NCBI GenBank assembly: GCA_019914995.1 | Contig: CM034126.1 | Span: 6,701,001 to 6,765,000 of the forward strand | Direction of reading: 5' to 3' | Length of the DNA stretch: 64,000 bases | Source of the DNA: Acanthochlamys bracteata | Taxonomy: Eukaryota; Streptophyta; Magnoliopsida; Pandanales; Velloziaceae | Shown: in pieces, positions 12,201-27,200 of the stretch | Position numbering within the stretch: the first letter of the stretch is position 1 | Layout of the letters: every line of letters begins with the position of its first letter | Notes under the pieces: model-generated | Databases searched by the model: none | What the model saw: the letters and a program-made list of their open reading frames with translations, nothing else | Told to the model about the DNA's origin: nothing | Translations under genes and position numbers: made by a program

Positions 12201-15200
12201 ATCAAATCCAATGCTAATCATGCATGCGAATTTAAAATCTAAACATCTTTTCAAACAAGAATTAACAATTCACATAAAATCAACAATCCATACATCACAT
12301 AATATTCAAGAAATAAATTAAACTTATTAGGGTTTCATCCTAACTCCAGTTTAGAGAAATTAGCCACTCATATTAATACACACAATAATATTGTATGAAA
12401 AATAAAACATGAGGAAAAGAGAAGAAAGCAAATCTGAAGAATTTTTCGTCTCTAATTTGATCTTCCTTCTGTCTTCCGTCGGCTCTCTCTAGGGTTTTCG
12501 TCGGCCCTTTGTTGCCTCTTCGTTGGCTTTTCGATGCTCCTTTAATGCTCCTTCGATTCACCTCTTTTTATAGTGGAACTTCCTTCCATAAAATTAGGCA
12601 AAAGATATATTCAGGATATTCTGATTAGATTTGATGTAGATTCGTTGCTATATTTGATGCTAAATTTGATGCTAGATTTGATGCTAAATCTTTGATTTGG
12701 ATTTGATTGGTCAAATGCATCAATGAAGATCGTCGCTTGATATTTCCTTCCATGATTAGCTCTTTTATTTTATTCCTTCAATAATTTGCTTCTTTATTCA
12801 CCTATACTTCACAAAATAAAATAAAATAAATTAATTCATATTGTGAATAGAATTTTAATAAAAATCTAATATTTATTATAATAATAAGATATAATAAATA
12901 TATTACATTACACATTATCAAATACCCCCAAGCTTAAGTTTTTGCTAGTCCTCGAGCAAAATGATAAGAAAATTATAAATATCATTCTTCACAACTTATT
13001 CTCATAATTTTCAATTTCTTCGTGTAGCTTGATCAACCAAAATCTTTAAAGAATAATGTAAGCATAATATACAAATTAACATCACTTACAAACTTCTTTA
13101 ATTGTACTATATAATAATCAAATCAACTCAACCTCGCATTCCAAAACATATGCAACATACTAGAAGGAAGTTTAAAATTCAATGTCCATAAGTATGTTTA
13201 GAACTCATCTCCCCACTACACATACAATTCTTAGAGATTCACCAAGTTAGTTTAAATATTGTAATGTATGAATTCAAACTTAGAAAGTCGTCAAAATACA
13301 AAGTAACCAAGAGCACATTTAACTTCAAGAAGAACAAGGTATACTCAAGCATTGGCCCAATTTTGCGGCTCTTTTATTTATTTAATCGCTCTTTCTTTAC
13401 CATTACACTTTATAATGTATACTCGAGCTTTTTTTTTTTTTTTTCTTCACAAATGCTCTTTCTTTACCATTGTACTTTTCAAAGACTCTTTATAACTCTG
13501 TATCTCAATTATTCCTACAAATTGAAAACAAAACAAGACAACACAAAAAATACTAAGATCAACTCTAAGCATCGCATTGTATGGTGATAGATGTCATCAC
13601 TCGCTATAGACTATGAAATCAAAATCCTCTATAAAATGTATTCAATTGCATTGTCTAGAATGACAAGATTTTATCAAATCAATTATATACAGTACTATAT
13701 CAAAAAGAATGTAGGCTTAGTTAATAAGAATATTATACGAACAAACTCAATAAAGATTCTAGTTTCAAAAGCAATAATAGAAAGAGAGTTCAAACTCATT
13801 ATTGAAAAATGAATGATAGACTATCAATCGATGTTTGTGCATAATTTTCTATCTCCCCCCAAGCTTGAATTCGACATTGTCCTCAATGGTGAAAGATAAA
13901 CATGAACAATATATAAAGCCAAGGAATATAAAAATTTAGGTGTAGAAAAACTCCCCTGATTTTTAAATGGCGAATCTTTGGTTAACTTCTCCATCAACTG
14001 CATCACAGCAACAAATCTTTGCATTATAGTGAATCTTCTTTCTTTCCGAATCCTTCAAAAATAATAAACATATCAAATCAAATGAAAATAAAATCCTACA
14101 AAATTTAATTGCTACTAGAGATAAAGGCATTGGGTTGCCTCCCAATAAGCGCTAAATTTAACGTCTTCAGCCAGACGAGAAGTTTGTTAAATAGGATCGC
14201 GCAGTTGGAGGGTTGGTTCAGTTTGGATTGCAAGGGTGGCCTCCAAGTATGGCTTCAAGCGATGCCCATTGACCTTAAATTGTGCTCCAGATTTGAGATC
14301 CTTGATTTCTATAGCTCTATGTGGAAAGGTTTCAATTATCTCATATGGTCCATGCCATTTTGACTTCAGTTTTTCTGAAAAGAGTTTCAACCGTGAGTTA
14401 AACAATAAAACTTTCATACCTGCAGTAAACTCTTTTCGCTGAATTGACTTGTCATGATAGGACTTTGTGCGTTCCTTATAAATCTTTGCATTCTCATAAG
14501 CTTCGTTGCGAATTTCTTCCAATTCATTGAGTTGCAACTTTCTTTCATCCCCTGCATCCTTCATGTCAAAGTTTAGCTTCTTTATAGCCCAATATGCATT
14601 ATGTTCAAGTTTCATAGGTAAATGACATACTTTTCCAAACACAATACGATATGGACTCATCCCTATAGGTGTTTTATATGCTGTCCTGTAAGCCCATAAA
14701 GCATCATTAAGTTTTATTGCCCAATCCTTTCTTGTGGTGTTCACAGTTTTCTCCAAAATATTTTTAATTTTCCTATTGCTAATTTCTATTTGTCCTGAGG
14801 TTTGAGGGTGATATGGAGTGGCTACCTTATGAGTTATGCCATATTTCCTTAACAAAGCATCAAAAGGTTTATTACAAAAATGTTTACCACCATCACTAAT
14901 GATTGCTCTAGGGGTTCCAAATCTAGTGAAAATCATATTCTTCAAAAATTTGAGGACAATCTTATGATCATTACCTTTTGTAGCTTGAGCCTCTACCCAT
15001 TTAGATGCATAATCAACAGCAACAAGAATATAAGAATACCCAAAGGAGGAAGGAAATGGACCCATGAAGTCTATACCCCAAACATCAAAGAGTTCTACAA
15101 CCAAAATATTAGTCAACGGATCATGTTCCTCCTGCTGATATTTTCTATTATTTGGCATCTGTCACACTTAGAACAAAAATTAAATATATCTTTAAATAAA

Positions 15201-18200
15201 GTGGGCCAAAAGAAACCTGATTGAAGGACTTTATGGGCTGTTTTTTTAGCACCAAAATGACCTCCACATGCTAACTCATGGCTATGTCTTAAAATGCTTT
15301 CTTGTTCATCCTCAGGAATGCATCTTCTAATAATTTGGTCCGGACAGTGCTTAAACAAATAGGGATCATCCCAATAATAGTGCTTCACTATAGATAGAAA
15401 TCTCTTCTTTTCCTGAAAAGATAAATTATTTCTCATTACACCATTAGCAAGATAATTCACAAAATCAGCATACCAAGGTTCTTTATAAGTAATGGAAAGA
15501 AGTTGTTCATCTGGAAAAGAATCATTTAGAGGCATATCATCTCTTTCTCTTTGATCTTCAATCATGATACGAGAAAGATGGTCTGCTACTACATTCTCGC
15601 TTCCTTTCTTATCTTTAATCTCCAAGTCAAACTCTTGTAGCAATAAGATCCATCGAATCAACCTAGGCTTAGCATCTTTTTTAGTCAACAAATACTTAAG
15701 AGCAGCATGGTCAGTAAATACAATAACTTTAGAACCAAAAATATACGGACGAAATTTTTCTAAAGCAAACACCACAAAGAAGCAACTCTTTTTCATTGTT
15801 GAATAATTAAGTTGTGCATCATTCAAAGTCTTGCTAGCATAATATATAACATGTGGCGGTTTATCAATTTGTTGACCAAAGCACTGTACAAACAAATAAT
15901 CAAAACATCACACATTAATTCAAATGGTAAATTCGATCGGAGCAGAAATGATAGGAGCAGTAGTTAAGGCATTTTTCAAATTATTGAATGCATTCAAACA
16001 ATCTTCATCAAAATCAAACACAGCATCCTTAGCCAATAAATCACATAGAGGCCTAGTTATTTTAGAAAAATCCTTAATGAATCTTCTATAAAAACCAGCA
16101 TGGCTTAAGAAACTTCTAATGCCTTTTACTGAAGTAGGGGAAGCTAGATTTTTTATAATTTCAATTTTTGCTTTATCCACCTCAATTCCTTTACTAGAAA
16201 CCACATGTCCTAAAAAAATTCCTTGTTTAACCATAAAATGACATTTTTCCCAATTTAAAACCAAATTCGTTTCTTCACATCTAGATAAAACCAATTTCAA
16301 ATTATCAAGGCATCCATCAAAAGAAGATCCAAAAACTGAAAAATCATTCATAAATACCTCAATGATTCTTTCTACCATATCAGAGAATATAGCTGTCATA
16401 TATTTTTGAAATGTTGCTGGAGCATTGCACAAACCAAAAGGCATTCTCCTATAGGCGAAAGTACCAAATGGGCAAGTGAAAGTTGTCTTCTCTTGGTCTT
16501 CTGGAGCAATCGGAATTTGATTATAACCTAAAAAACCATCAAGAAAACAATAATGTTAGTGTTCAGCCAAACGTTCAAGCATTTGATCAATGAAAGGTAA
16601 AGGAAAATGATCTTTTCTTGTTGCAGAATTCAACTTTCTATAATCAATACAAACCCGCCATCCCGTAGTTATTCTTGTAGGGATCAATTCATTATTTTTA
16701 TTTTTAACTACTGTTATTCCAGATTTCTTAGGTACTACTTGCACAGGACTAATCCATCTACTATCAGAAATTGGATAGATTACTCCTACATCAAGCAGTT
16801 TTAAAATTTCCGCTCTAACAACCTCTTTCATATTAGGATTTAATCTCCTTTGGCTTTCACGAGTAGGTTTGCATCATCCTCCATTAAAATTCTATGCATA
16901 CACATTATAGGACTAATACCTTTTATGTCAGCTATTGTCCAACCTATTGCTGTCCTATGCTCTTTTAGGATATTAATGAGACTATCCTCTTCTCTAACTG
17001 TAAGATTTGAAGATATGATAACTGGAAGGGTTTCATTATCGCCTAAGAATACATATTTAAGATGTTCAGGCAATGGTTTGAGTTCTAATTTAGGAGGGAC
17101 TACAGTAGATGGCTCTATTTTTGTTTTATTCATCTCTAAATGTTCAAATGAGGCTCTATAATTAGATTGAATTGGTTTTAACACATTTAGGGCAGCAAGC
17201 ATATCATTGGAGCTATCAATATCTCCCACATCTAAAGTTAACGCTGCTTCCAAATCATCCTTGTATTTTTCCTGCAAAACAACAGAATCGATTAGTGGAT
17301 CTAATAAATCAACAGAAAAGCAAGAATTTGAAGAAATAGAAGGATGTTTTAAAGCATCAAACACTTTGAATTTAACGGTTTCACCCAATACTGTCATTGT
17401 GAGGGTGTCTTTTTTCACGTTGATACATGTGTCTGCAGTAGCCATAAACGGACGACCAAGAAGAATAGGGATTTCACGATCACTTCTCAAGTTTTCCTCC
17501 ATATCTAAAACAATGAAATCTGCAGGAAGAATTAATTTGTCAACTTGAACTAAAACATTCTCTATAATACCTGTGGGATGCCGTATGGAATGGTCAGCAA
17601 GCTCTAGACGTGCAGTAGTCTTTTTTATACTTTCCAAACCCAACTCTTTGTAGATAGAAAATGGCATCAAGTTGATGCTTGCTCCTAAGTCCAACATAGC
17701 ACGTCCAAGTCTCTTGGCACCAATAGTGATAGGAATATCAAAACTACCTGGATCATCAAGCTTAGGTGGAAGCTCGCTTTTCAACACTGCACTTACATTC
17801 TTGTTCAATCTGACTCCTTCATTTGGTGCAAATTTGAGTTTGTGAGCCTTCAAATTCTTAATGAATTTTCCATATGCTGGAATCTGTTCAATCACATCAA
17901 GCAAAGGAAGGTTAATATGCACTTTACTTAACATATCATAAATATTTTGAAATTGCTTATCCTGTTTATTTTGCTTTAGACGGCCCAGAAATGGGATAGG
18001 AGGTGTATAACGATCAACCGCCTTGTGCAGTCCGGAAGGATGATGAGTAGATTCCTTTCCATTGTGTTGATCAATCTCAGATGGCGATGATTTCGACAAT
18101 TTTTCTCTTGATCCAGCTCTGTCCAGCTCTTGTTTTCCATCACCTGCAACTATATTTTCATCAGAAATATCAACCTTATCGTTATTATTAATAAGCTTAC

Positions 18201-21200
18201 CTGATCTTAATTGAATGGCTTTTGCTTGTTCATTATTTCGTGGAGTGATGTTAGGTTGACTAGGAAACTTACCAGCCTCTCTTTGGTTCAAAACTTGAGC
18301 AATTTGACCTACCTGAGCTTCAAGCTTTTGTTGACCAATTGCTAACTGTCTTACCAAATCCTCCAATGAAGTCGATGGCTTTGGTTGAGGTGGATGTTGG
18401 TGTTGTTGATTGCTCTACGAGAAGTTGGGGTGATTCCTCCATCCAGGATTGTAAGTGTTTGAATATGGATTATGTTTAGGATGTCGGTTATACGAACTTA
18501 CCATATTCGCTTGTTCTTGTACAAACTCAGAAAAATTTACTCCCTGCGGACAATGTATAGTAGAATGACCAGATAAATCACAAATGCCACATACCTCTTG
18601 TGTTGGGAGTTTTCCGTTCATAGCCAGCAAAGCATCCAATTTGTTATTAATAGCATTCACCTGCGCTTTAGAAACATAATCATTATTACCATTCACCTCA
18701 TAAATTCCAGCTCGTCTTCCTCGTGTATCTATATGTTGCGTCTCAAGAGCTAGATTTTCAATAGTGTTTGACATTCACCGGTGTCTTATTCCAATAGATC
18801 CACACTGCATAATTATTCACTGCAGACTTTGCTAGAAAAACGATTAGTGCTTTATAAAATATACGATCAAAACCGAATAGGCAAACCATAGTGGGGACAT
18901 TGAATTAACAAGTTATTAAATCGTTCCCACGCTTGAAAAAATGACTCATCATTGTTGAGTAAATTGCATGGATTTATCTCTTAATGCATCGCTTTTACGA
19001 GTTGAAAAGAATTTCTCTAAAAACTGTTTTGAATTTGACCAAGTAGTAAGTGAACCAGATCTAAGTGATTGTAACCATACCTTTGCTCTATCTTTTAAAG
19101 TGTAAGGCAAAATTTTCATTTGAAGGTGTTCCTCAGTAACCCCATCTGTCAAAGGCATGTTAGAAACCATATTGAAAATTTTTCGAATATGAGCTAAAGG
19201 ATCCTCATTGTTCAAACCATGAAAAGAAGGCATCATATTAAAATGAATAGTTTTTAATTCATAATTTCTAGCAGCATCAGGGAGAACTATACTAAATGGA
19301 GATACAGGAATTGTAGGAATGTCAAGATCCCCCATTGTTTCATTCGGCAACAGTCATCTCTTCAATTCTAATATTCAAATGATTTCTACGCTCACGTCGA
19401 ATTTTCCTGACCTCTCTCTCAAGTTCAGGATCAAATTCAAATGAAGATTGACTATGAGAGCGAGTGATCATGCAATAATATAATTATAATGAAAAGCAAA
19501 CTAATATGCTCTAAGCTAGATGCAAAACAATTTCAAAATATCAATGAATCTAAATGAAGCTAGATTGAATCAAAGTCAAACAAAACAATCCCCGGCAACG
19601 GCGCCAAAAACTTGATGTAGATAAAACCAACTAAGAAAAACTCAGCGATTCTATCCTAGTCTATCCCGCAAGTGCACGGTTGTCGTCTACCGTATAGCAG
19701 ATAACGAGTTTGTTCCACAGAGATTGTTGTTAACTCTAATCCAAATTTTTAGTAACAAAAGTTGTGCTTGTGAAAACGAATCAAAAGTGTACGAGAGCTA
19801 AGAACGGAAAGTAATGCACGGATCGAGAAAACAAGTATGCAAACAACTGGAGTTTTAGAATCCACCACTAATGCCTCTAATTTAATCCTTAAATAAACAT
19901 GATAATATATTATGATGATTGTGAAGATCTTGTATCTAACATCTTGGTCCAGTTCTTAGATACGATTTCTAATTATGACTTTAACTTTGGTCCAGTATAA
20001 AATCACCTATCGTTAGTGATATTCTAACTCCTTGTTTAGAAATTACTAACAATGCATTAGGTTCTGCGAAATCATAAATCATGTAATTACATTCATTTTG
20101 GTCCAGTAAATATTAACTGCAATTGTTAATCTTGTAAGTCGTAAATTATGCTCCGATTGGTCCTCGCAAACACAATTAATATAATAATTTAGATATCAAA
20201 TCCAATGCTAATCATGCATGCGAATTTAAAATCTAAACATCTTTTCAAACAAGAATTAACAATTCACATAAAATCAACAATCCATACATCACATAATATT
20301 CAAAAAATAAATTAAACTTATTAGGGTTTCATCCTAACTCCAGTTTAGAGAAATTAGCCACTCATATTAATACACACAATAATATTGTATGAAAAATAAA
20401 ACATGAGGAAAAGAGAAGAAAGCAAATCAAATCAAGAATTTTTCGTCTCTAATTTGATCTTCCTTCTGTCTTCCGTCGGCTCTCTCTAGGGTTTTCGTCG
20501 GCCCTTTGTTGCCTCTTCGTTGGCTCTTCGATGCTCCTTTAATGCTCCTTCGATTCACCTCTTTTTATAGTGGAACTTCCTTCCATAAAATTAGGCAAAA
20601 GATATATTCAGGATATTCTGATTAGATTTGATGTAGATTCGTTGCTATATTTGATGCTAGATTTGATGCTAAATCTTTGATTTGGATTTGATTGGTCAAA
20701 TGCATCAATGAAGATCGCCGCTTGATATTTCCTTCCATGATTAGCTCTTTTATTTTATTCCTTCAATAATTGCTTCTTTATTCACCTATACTTCACAAAA
20801 TAAAATAAAATAAATTAATTCATATTGTGAATAGAATTTTAATAAAAATCTAATATTTATTATAATAATAAGATATAATAAATATATCACATTACACATT
20901 ATCAAATTTCATGAAGCAGTAATACAACAAAGTTATAGACATTGCATAAATGTAGAGTAAATGTTGCTTATTAGGTAAAAAGCATATCAAATATACTTAC
21001 AGATGGCTTCTAAATTCTCAGGAATGATAATGGTGAAGGATCTGGTGACATACTAGAGATACAATCACAAAAAATAGTTCAAGATCACATACATTGGTAA
21101 CTAGTAAAGAAAATTGTTGTTTAGATTTACCTTTATTATATGGAGTAGTTTGTTGTGGAAGTTGATTACAAATGCAAAAAATTATCACCAAGCACAGTGT

Positions 21201-24200
21201 ATCCTCTTTTTTCTAAATTTTTTTTATAACTAATTACTAGATATAGGGAAAAAAAAAAAGCAAAATATCAACTTGTTAACTTCTATCTATTCTAAATCCA
21301 ACTTAAATAATCAGGGAGATTCAACCATAATGTAGAATAGAAAAAATATGGTCATCAAACCAATAGAAAGTGATCGTTTTCATTTGAAGAGATAATTATA
21401 TATATCTTTGGAATTCTCTTTAAATTCTTTAGAAGTTGGTAATAACGGGATGGAGGTGGGTAGTGGTTACTATCTACTCTTGCTGGTGACGGAGAAGAAA
21501 AGAGTGGGGAGGTTGGACAAGTGGTAGAAGAGGAAGGATGGCAAAGAGGTTAGGATATGGTGGCTGCAACCGCAAGGGAGTAGTAACGTGAGAGAAATTT
21601 GGCTTTGTAGTAAAAATTGAGATCCTTGAGTTTTCAAATTTGACTTCAGGCTAGCAAGGGCTGAAGGAGGACCTTTTCAATAAGCTGGATTTGAGCTTCC
21701 CAAGAAACTAAGTACCGTAAATGTTTTTAACCTAGTGAACATCAGAAGTTAAACCACTGAAAGGACTTACTTAATAAACTCGAGTTTAAGACACAATCAC
21801 ACGAAAGCGAGAAATCTCTTAAACTAATGTTTTAAGTTCTACATTTTAGCATAATCTATAATAGCTTGGTTATCAAAATGCAGAGAAATAAGTGGGTTAT
21901 GTTTCTTGAATATCTGTCAACAAATTAAGCAACAACTTAGCCTTTTGCACAAACAAACTCTTATAATTACTATTTGTATATGGACTCGAAATGTTAGAAT
22001 GCACTAAAGAAAATAGAGTCATATGAAAACTTAAGCCTACTACACAACACATACCTACTATGTTTTCCAAACTTACAAGCTTCATACTTCAATTTAGGTA
22101 TACAATGAATTGATGGATGCCCAACTGGAGGACATGGATGCAATGTAAGAAAATTTGGTGGAGCTTTGGTAACAATGTCACCCCAATCGTACATGCCACT
22201 TTTCAGGAAAAACACTACTAAAAGATGATATGGCAAAAGAGGATCAGATATAATTGTTTTCATCGTCAAAGTAGTACAAACATCTTGCTTAAGACCTCCA
22301 CAGATCCTTACTTTATGTGAGATTATACATAACACAGTAAGAAGAAGCATAACAACTTATTGACAAAAAAAAAAAAGATTTTGTTATTAAATAACAAATC
22401 GTAATCTCAAAGAAAACATTGATATATATATAAACAAAATAAAGTGAATATTATGTTCAATGTGTTAGAATAATCCATAGATTATACAACAGATCTATTT
22501 GTATATTTCGATAAACTAAATAAAATTCTAAGAAATAGAAGTTATACCTTACGAAATGTTGCAATGATCCTCAAAGAAGAGCTAGTGGCCTGCAGGCAAA
22601 GTTTAATCTACAACGATCCATCAATGAATGGTCTTGTATTTGTGAGCACCTTGCAGTTAATCTCTTGATGGACAGAGATTGTTGTAAGTGTGTAAGGGTT
22701 TTGTGTGAGCTAGAGGAGAAGAACTGAAGGCATATATATAGAGCAAAACTGCCAATCACAGTTATTTACATGGTAAGTTACCTTATCAACTTATCAAATT
22801 GTTTAGTTTCTCTCATCAAATTATGGCAGGAGTAACCCTTAATAGTTGGACTCTACATGGCTCAAGACATAATCATGCATTAGAGACTCGACTCAAAATA
22901 GTGCCACATAATGGACAATTCTAACATTTTCTGATTTGGCGATACTTTTACTTGTAAGTGCTCTTATGCAGTAATAAGACTATACAAAGAAAGTTTAATA
23001 AACACAACAAAAGAAAAAAAAAAAACAAAGGTATTTTGATAAGAAACAATCTTGAGCCATCAAATTTATTGAAAACCATGTGAGGGCACTCCTTAAAAGA
23101 TAAGAGAATATGTTACTTTATATCCATCTTTAATACTTTGATTATGAAAAAAGTACTACAGATCATTGTGATCCTACGTTCATTTAAGTTCTATTTCCTT
23201 CCATGTACTATCCATCCTTTAGTCCAACTTAGCCAGCCATAATGATGATGATCATAAGCCAAACCATGTCTATGAAATGGTCCTACAATATGTTAGATAA
23301 GTAACCTTCCTATTGAAAAACTTAAATAATAGTGTTGAACGAATTATATGTAATAAAAGACAGAACAATTTATTAATGAAGAGTCACAAGAAAAGCTTAC
23401 AACATGATTGATCAATCATCCAAATGACATAGATTCAAATTTCTTACATGTTCTTTGAAAACCTTTGGCATGAAACCTTTAGTCATTGATCAGCAATCAT
23501 ATGCGTAGTGCTAATATGTTGAATTTGACACGAAGCCACTAGTGATTTCTCTTAGGAATAGTAAGAAACTTTATATCGTTTAGCACAATTTGTCTTATTG
23601 TTCTTCACAAAATGCATAACAGAAAAATTATCATAATAAATCAATAATGGTCTTGATATACAGTCAACAACTTGAAGAGTTTTCAAATATTAGCTTACTA
23701 ATTCACAAGGCTAAAGAAACGGCATTACAACTAATAAACTTAGATTCTATGGTAGAAGTTGCAAGTGCTTTGTGTGGAACCTCTCTATAGAAGTGGACCA
23801 TTGCATAACAAAACTACGTACCATGAAGTGTATTTTATGCTATCAAGACAACTAGCATGATCTGCATCTATATAACCAATCACACTAAAGTGATTAGTCC
23901 TCCGACATATGAGCATGAAGTTTATGGTACCTCTGAGATAATGCATGACCTTCTTGACAGACTTTCAATGATCCATACTACGATCGCTATGATATCTCTA
24001 AAGCATCCAAATGGCAAAACTAATATCAGGACGAGTACAAGTTTGAACATAGTTTAAACTTCCAATAGTGAAAGCTTTATAGCATCAATTACACCTTTAA
24101 TAATTGAAGTATCACTAAATGAGTAGTTAGACATATTATATCATTCTTGGACTTTTTGAAGTGTAATTTTATTGAGATTGATCAATAACATACTTTGTGA

Positions 24201-27200
24201 CTCTCAGCAAAATGGGTCAAGAATCCTTTTTAAATATTTGTGGCTGGCTATTGGCCTATCGAGGAAACTTTCCAATTCTTTGCAACCTAATTTGTGAATG
24301 AAAAGCGGTATTGACAGCACTTCAGCTCACACTTGTGGAAGGAAATGAACTCCACTATATGTTTTGTTTTTTTTTTCCTGTTTTTAATGCCTAGAAAGAT
24401 CCAAGAAAGATAATATATTATTCAAAAATGAATACAATACGTTAGTACCAGCCGAAACTCTCGCTAATCCTCGTTCGCTTTTAAACTCTTTCTCATCCTT
24501 TCCTTCTTGTGAACTTAAAAAGGCGATCAAATGGACTTGGGTTCAAGCCTGTCAAAGAAAGTGCTAATCTTATTCGTACCTTGGCTCTAGAGATTCTTTA
24601 TGAGCCTTTTTCTTAGTGGTCAAGCTAGCCCTATGTCTCGATTGTACTTAGAAAATCAAGTCAAATGAAAAGGAGGCCCTAAATCAGCTGCAAAGAACGT
24701 CTTTTTTGTCCTCCTAAGAACATATGATGCTTTCTCCATGGCCTTCATATCAAAGTAATATTAGATCATTGCATGCAAGCAATATGCTATCCATGATAGC
24801 ATAACAAATAAACTTCATTAAATTTTGTATGTGGCCAATGTTTTCACTAAACACATAAGAAGCTATAACATTATTGAACTTCAAATACCATTGTATATGC
24901 TTGCTTAAAACAATTTTCTTTAATTTGCAAATGAGGTATTTCTTATGAGGCACTTGAAACCTTTTGGTTCACTTTGTATACATGATTGCCATTTTGATAT
25001 GCATTCTTGACATCCATTTATAAATCATTGCAAATATAACTGCATTATCTTTAATACTAACATCAAAATCACACTCTTGCAAATACACAATGTAGTCATC
25101 GGATTACGAACTTTCTAGCCCTTATGGAATGTCTTAAAATTTCCACTTACGTTGGTATTAGGGTTTAGGGTTACTATGATGGGTTTGATTTTGAGTAGGT
25201 TAAAGCATGTCCTATTGCAAGATGACAAGTGCAACATCAACATTAGGTTGATAATTCGTTTTGCCAATTTCTCTCGAGACGCTAGAAATGATAGATTGTG
25301 TCTAATTAGTAACATGATCATGTGTGATAAATGAGACAATGTAGTATCTTTCAAGATCGAAATATATTTGCGAAGTAGTTAAGCCATAAATAGCGACTTT
25401 TTTCTCGCATCACTTAAAAGCTTGCTAAATCATACTATGCCTCCTTTATCGAATCTTAATTCAATTATTATTTTTAATACAGTATTTGTATATTTAATAA
25501 TACTTAGCCGATTTCTTATTTTGGTCTTGGAATATAAACTTTATTGTACCAACCAAAATTATCAATGACCATCTTGTAATATTTTTTACCTTTTCTAGTC
25601 ATATTACACTTTAGTCATTGTTGATTAGAACGTATACTACTTAAAAGTTCAATTTCTCGTCGAGTTGTTTCCAATATCTTTTTGGTAAAACGTGTAGACG
25701 TAAGCTTTAGAACATAATATATAATAGTTACATTCCATAACCTCATACTTGCCTATAATAGATTAGAACGAGAAAAATCATAGGGAACAAATCTTTTTGA
25801 TGTATATTCCATAATGTTGGCCAATGTAACATTTATATAGTTTTATGAATCTTTTTCAAAATATTTTGCAATTTTATAATAGTTAATTGAAAGAGAAATT
25901 AAACAGTTAAGCAAATATTTTCAAATATATTCTTCATAGACAATACAACATGGTTGTGTAGTATTTGTGAAAGAAATGAAGGTAAAGTTGACTATGCTAG
26001 AATTGAAGTATAAAGATACTAAATTTTTTTATTTATTTCAATCTAGTAGTTTTCATTGTTCATGAAAATAGTACGGGGATAAGTAATTTGCGCCAGAGCA
26101 ACTTTGGAGGAAGAGCTTATGTATTTAGCGCCGGAGCAACTTTGGATTAGTGTTCTAAAAGGCAAAAACATAATTCGTGCTAGCATGACCACTCAATGCG
26201 TATTTGGAATAGGAAGCATATGTAGAGGAGTATGGGCAATGGCATTAAAAGTTAAAAATAATATGATACTTATTTAATGAAAAAGATAAGAAAAAAATTA
26301 AAAGAAGGCTTAGAGAAATATTAGCAAGAAGATAATAGTGCAATAGCAACTCACTCTAACTATCTCTTAGGAGTAATACTGAGCAATCAACATAACAAAA
26401 CTACTTATAGTACAACAATACTAATGGCACATTTACTTGCCCGAATGTGACCAGAAAGTGAACTTTTAGGAAGTGAGTTTATAAGTAAATTTATGAAAGT
26501 TAATATAGGAAGTCATTGGAAGTTTCTTTTTGTAGAGATAAAGTCACTTTGTGGTGAACTAAACACGCCCTAAATACGAAACACAAATAAAAAAAAGTTT
26601 GATAGATTTACAAAAATAGCCATGAAATAGTTTAAACAAGTTTTGAATTAACTAATTTGTTTCACATTTCCCACATTTTGGTAACGTTTTGTGTTTTCTT
26701 GAGGTTTACTCTTTTATGATTTTGGTGCTATTATAAGATATTCATATTTTCAATAGAACTTTGTAGGTGGAAATGGTAGACATAAATTTTCAACTTTGCA
26801 AGAATTAGAAATATATACATTGGTAAAAGGCTCCTCAGTTTTGTCATATAATTTTCAGATAATAATTTATAATATAAACTAATTTTGATAAAAAGTTATC
26901 AAGAATTGAAAAAACACAAACTAGCAAAACTCCGTTTCGTGAAAATTTTAAAAATGTAACAATTTGACTACATATTGAACTGATGATGGATGAGCCCATG
27001 TTTAAATAACAATTGCAAGAAAAAAGAAGAACAAAAACACCTTCCTTTCATTGTTTTGAAGAAACAATCAGTTGTCAAAAAGCGACACAATTGATGGGAT
27101 CACTTTTGTTCCCTACAATGTTGAATGCTATTCTATAAGGAAGTCATCAGTCGAAGGACTTATTATAACTGTTTTCAGATGTATGTCATATTGGAAATGC

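Larger units (their letters stand above)
11619..20904 (-). mobile_element. complete Athila-lineage Ty3/gypsy LTR retrotransposon, 9286 bp
   Basis: Inserted antisense in intron 3 of the GT14 gene. It has TG...CA LTRs of 1302 and 1292 bp, a tRNA-Asp primer-binding site, gag with a zinc knuckle, a DLGAS protease, reverse transcriptase, RNase H and integrase in gypsy order on -, a long untranslated stretch after pol, and a polypurine tract. Athila is indicated by protein wording ([53 protein letters not shown]). The coding region is split by several frameshifts and stops, so it cannot encode a full polyprotein. By eye the LTRs differ at about two dozen sites plus a 12-base indel, roughly 98% identity, so insertion was fairly recent. 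Confidence 0.95.

Noticed and set aside
13264-13812. Possible env-like ORFs in the Athila 3' region
   Set aside because: They lie on the strand opposite to the element, are Lys/Asn/Ile-rich and have no signal peptide, fusion-type or membrane anchor pattern.
24380-24720. Possible organellar DNA insertion, from a slightly different base composition, and a tRNA B-box-like gggttcaagcc
   Set aside because: No organellar gene is recognisable and no A-box or cloverleaf can be drawn around the motif.
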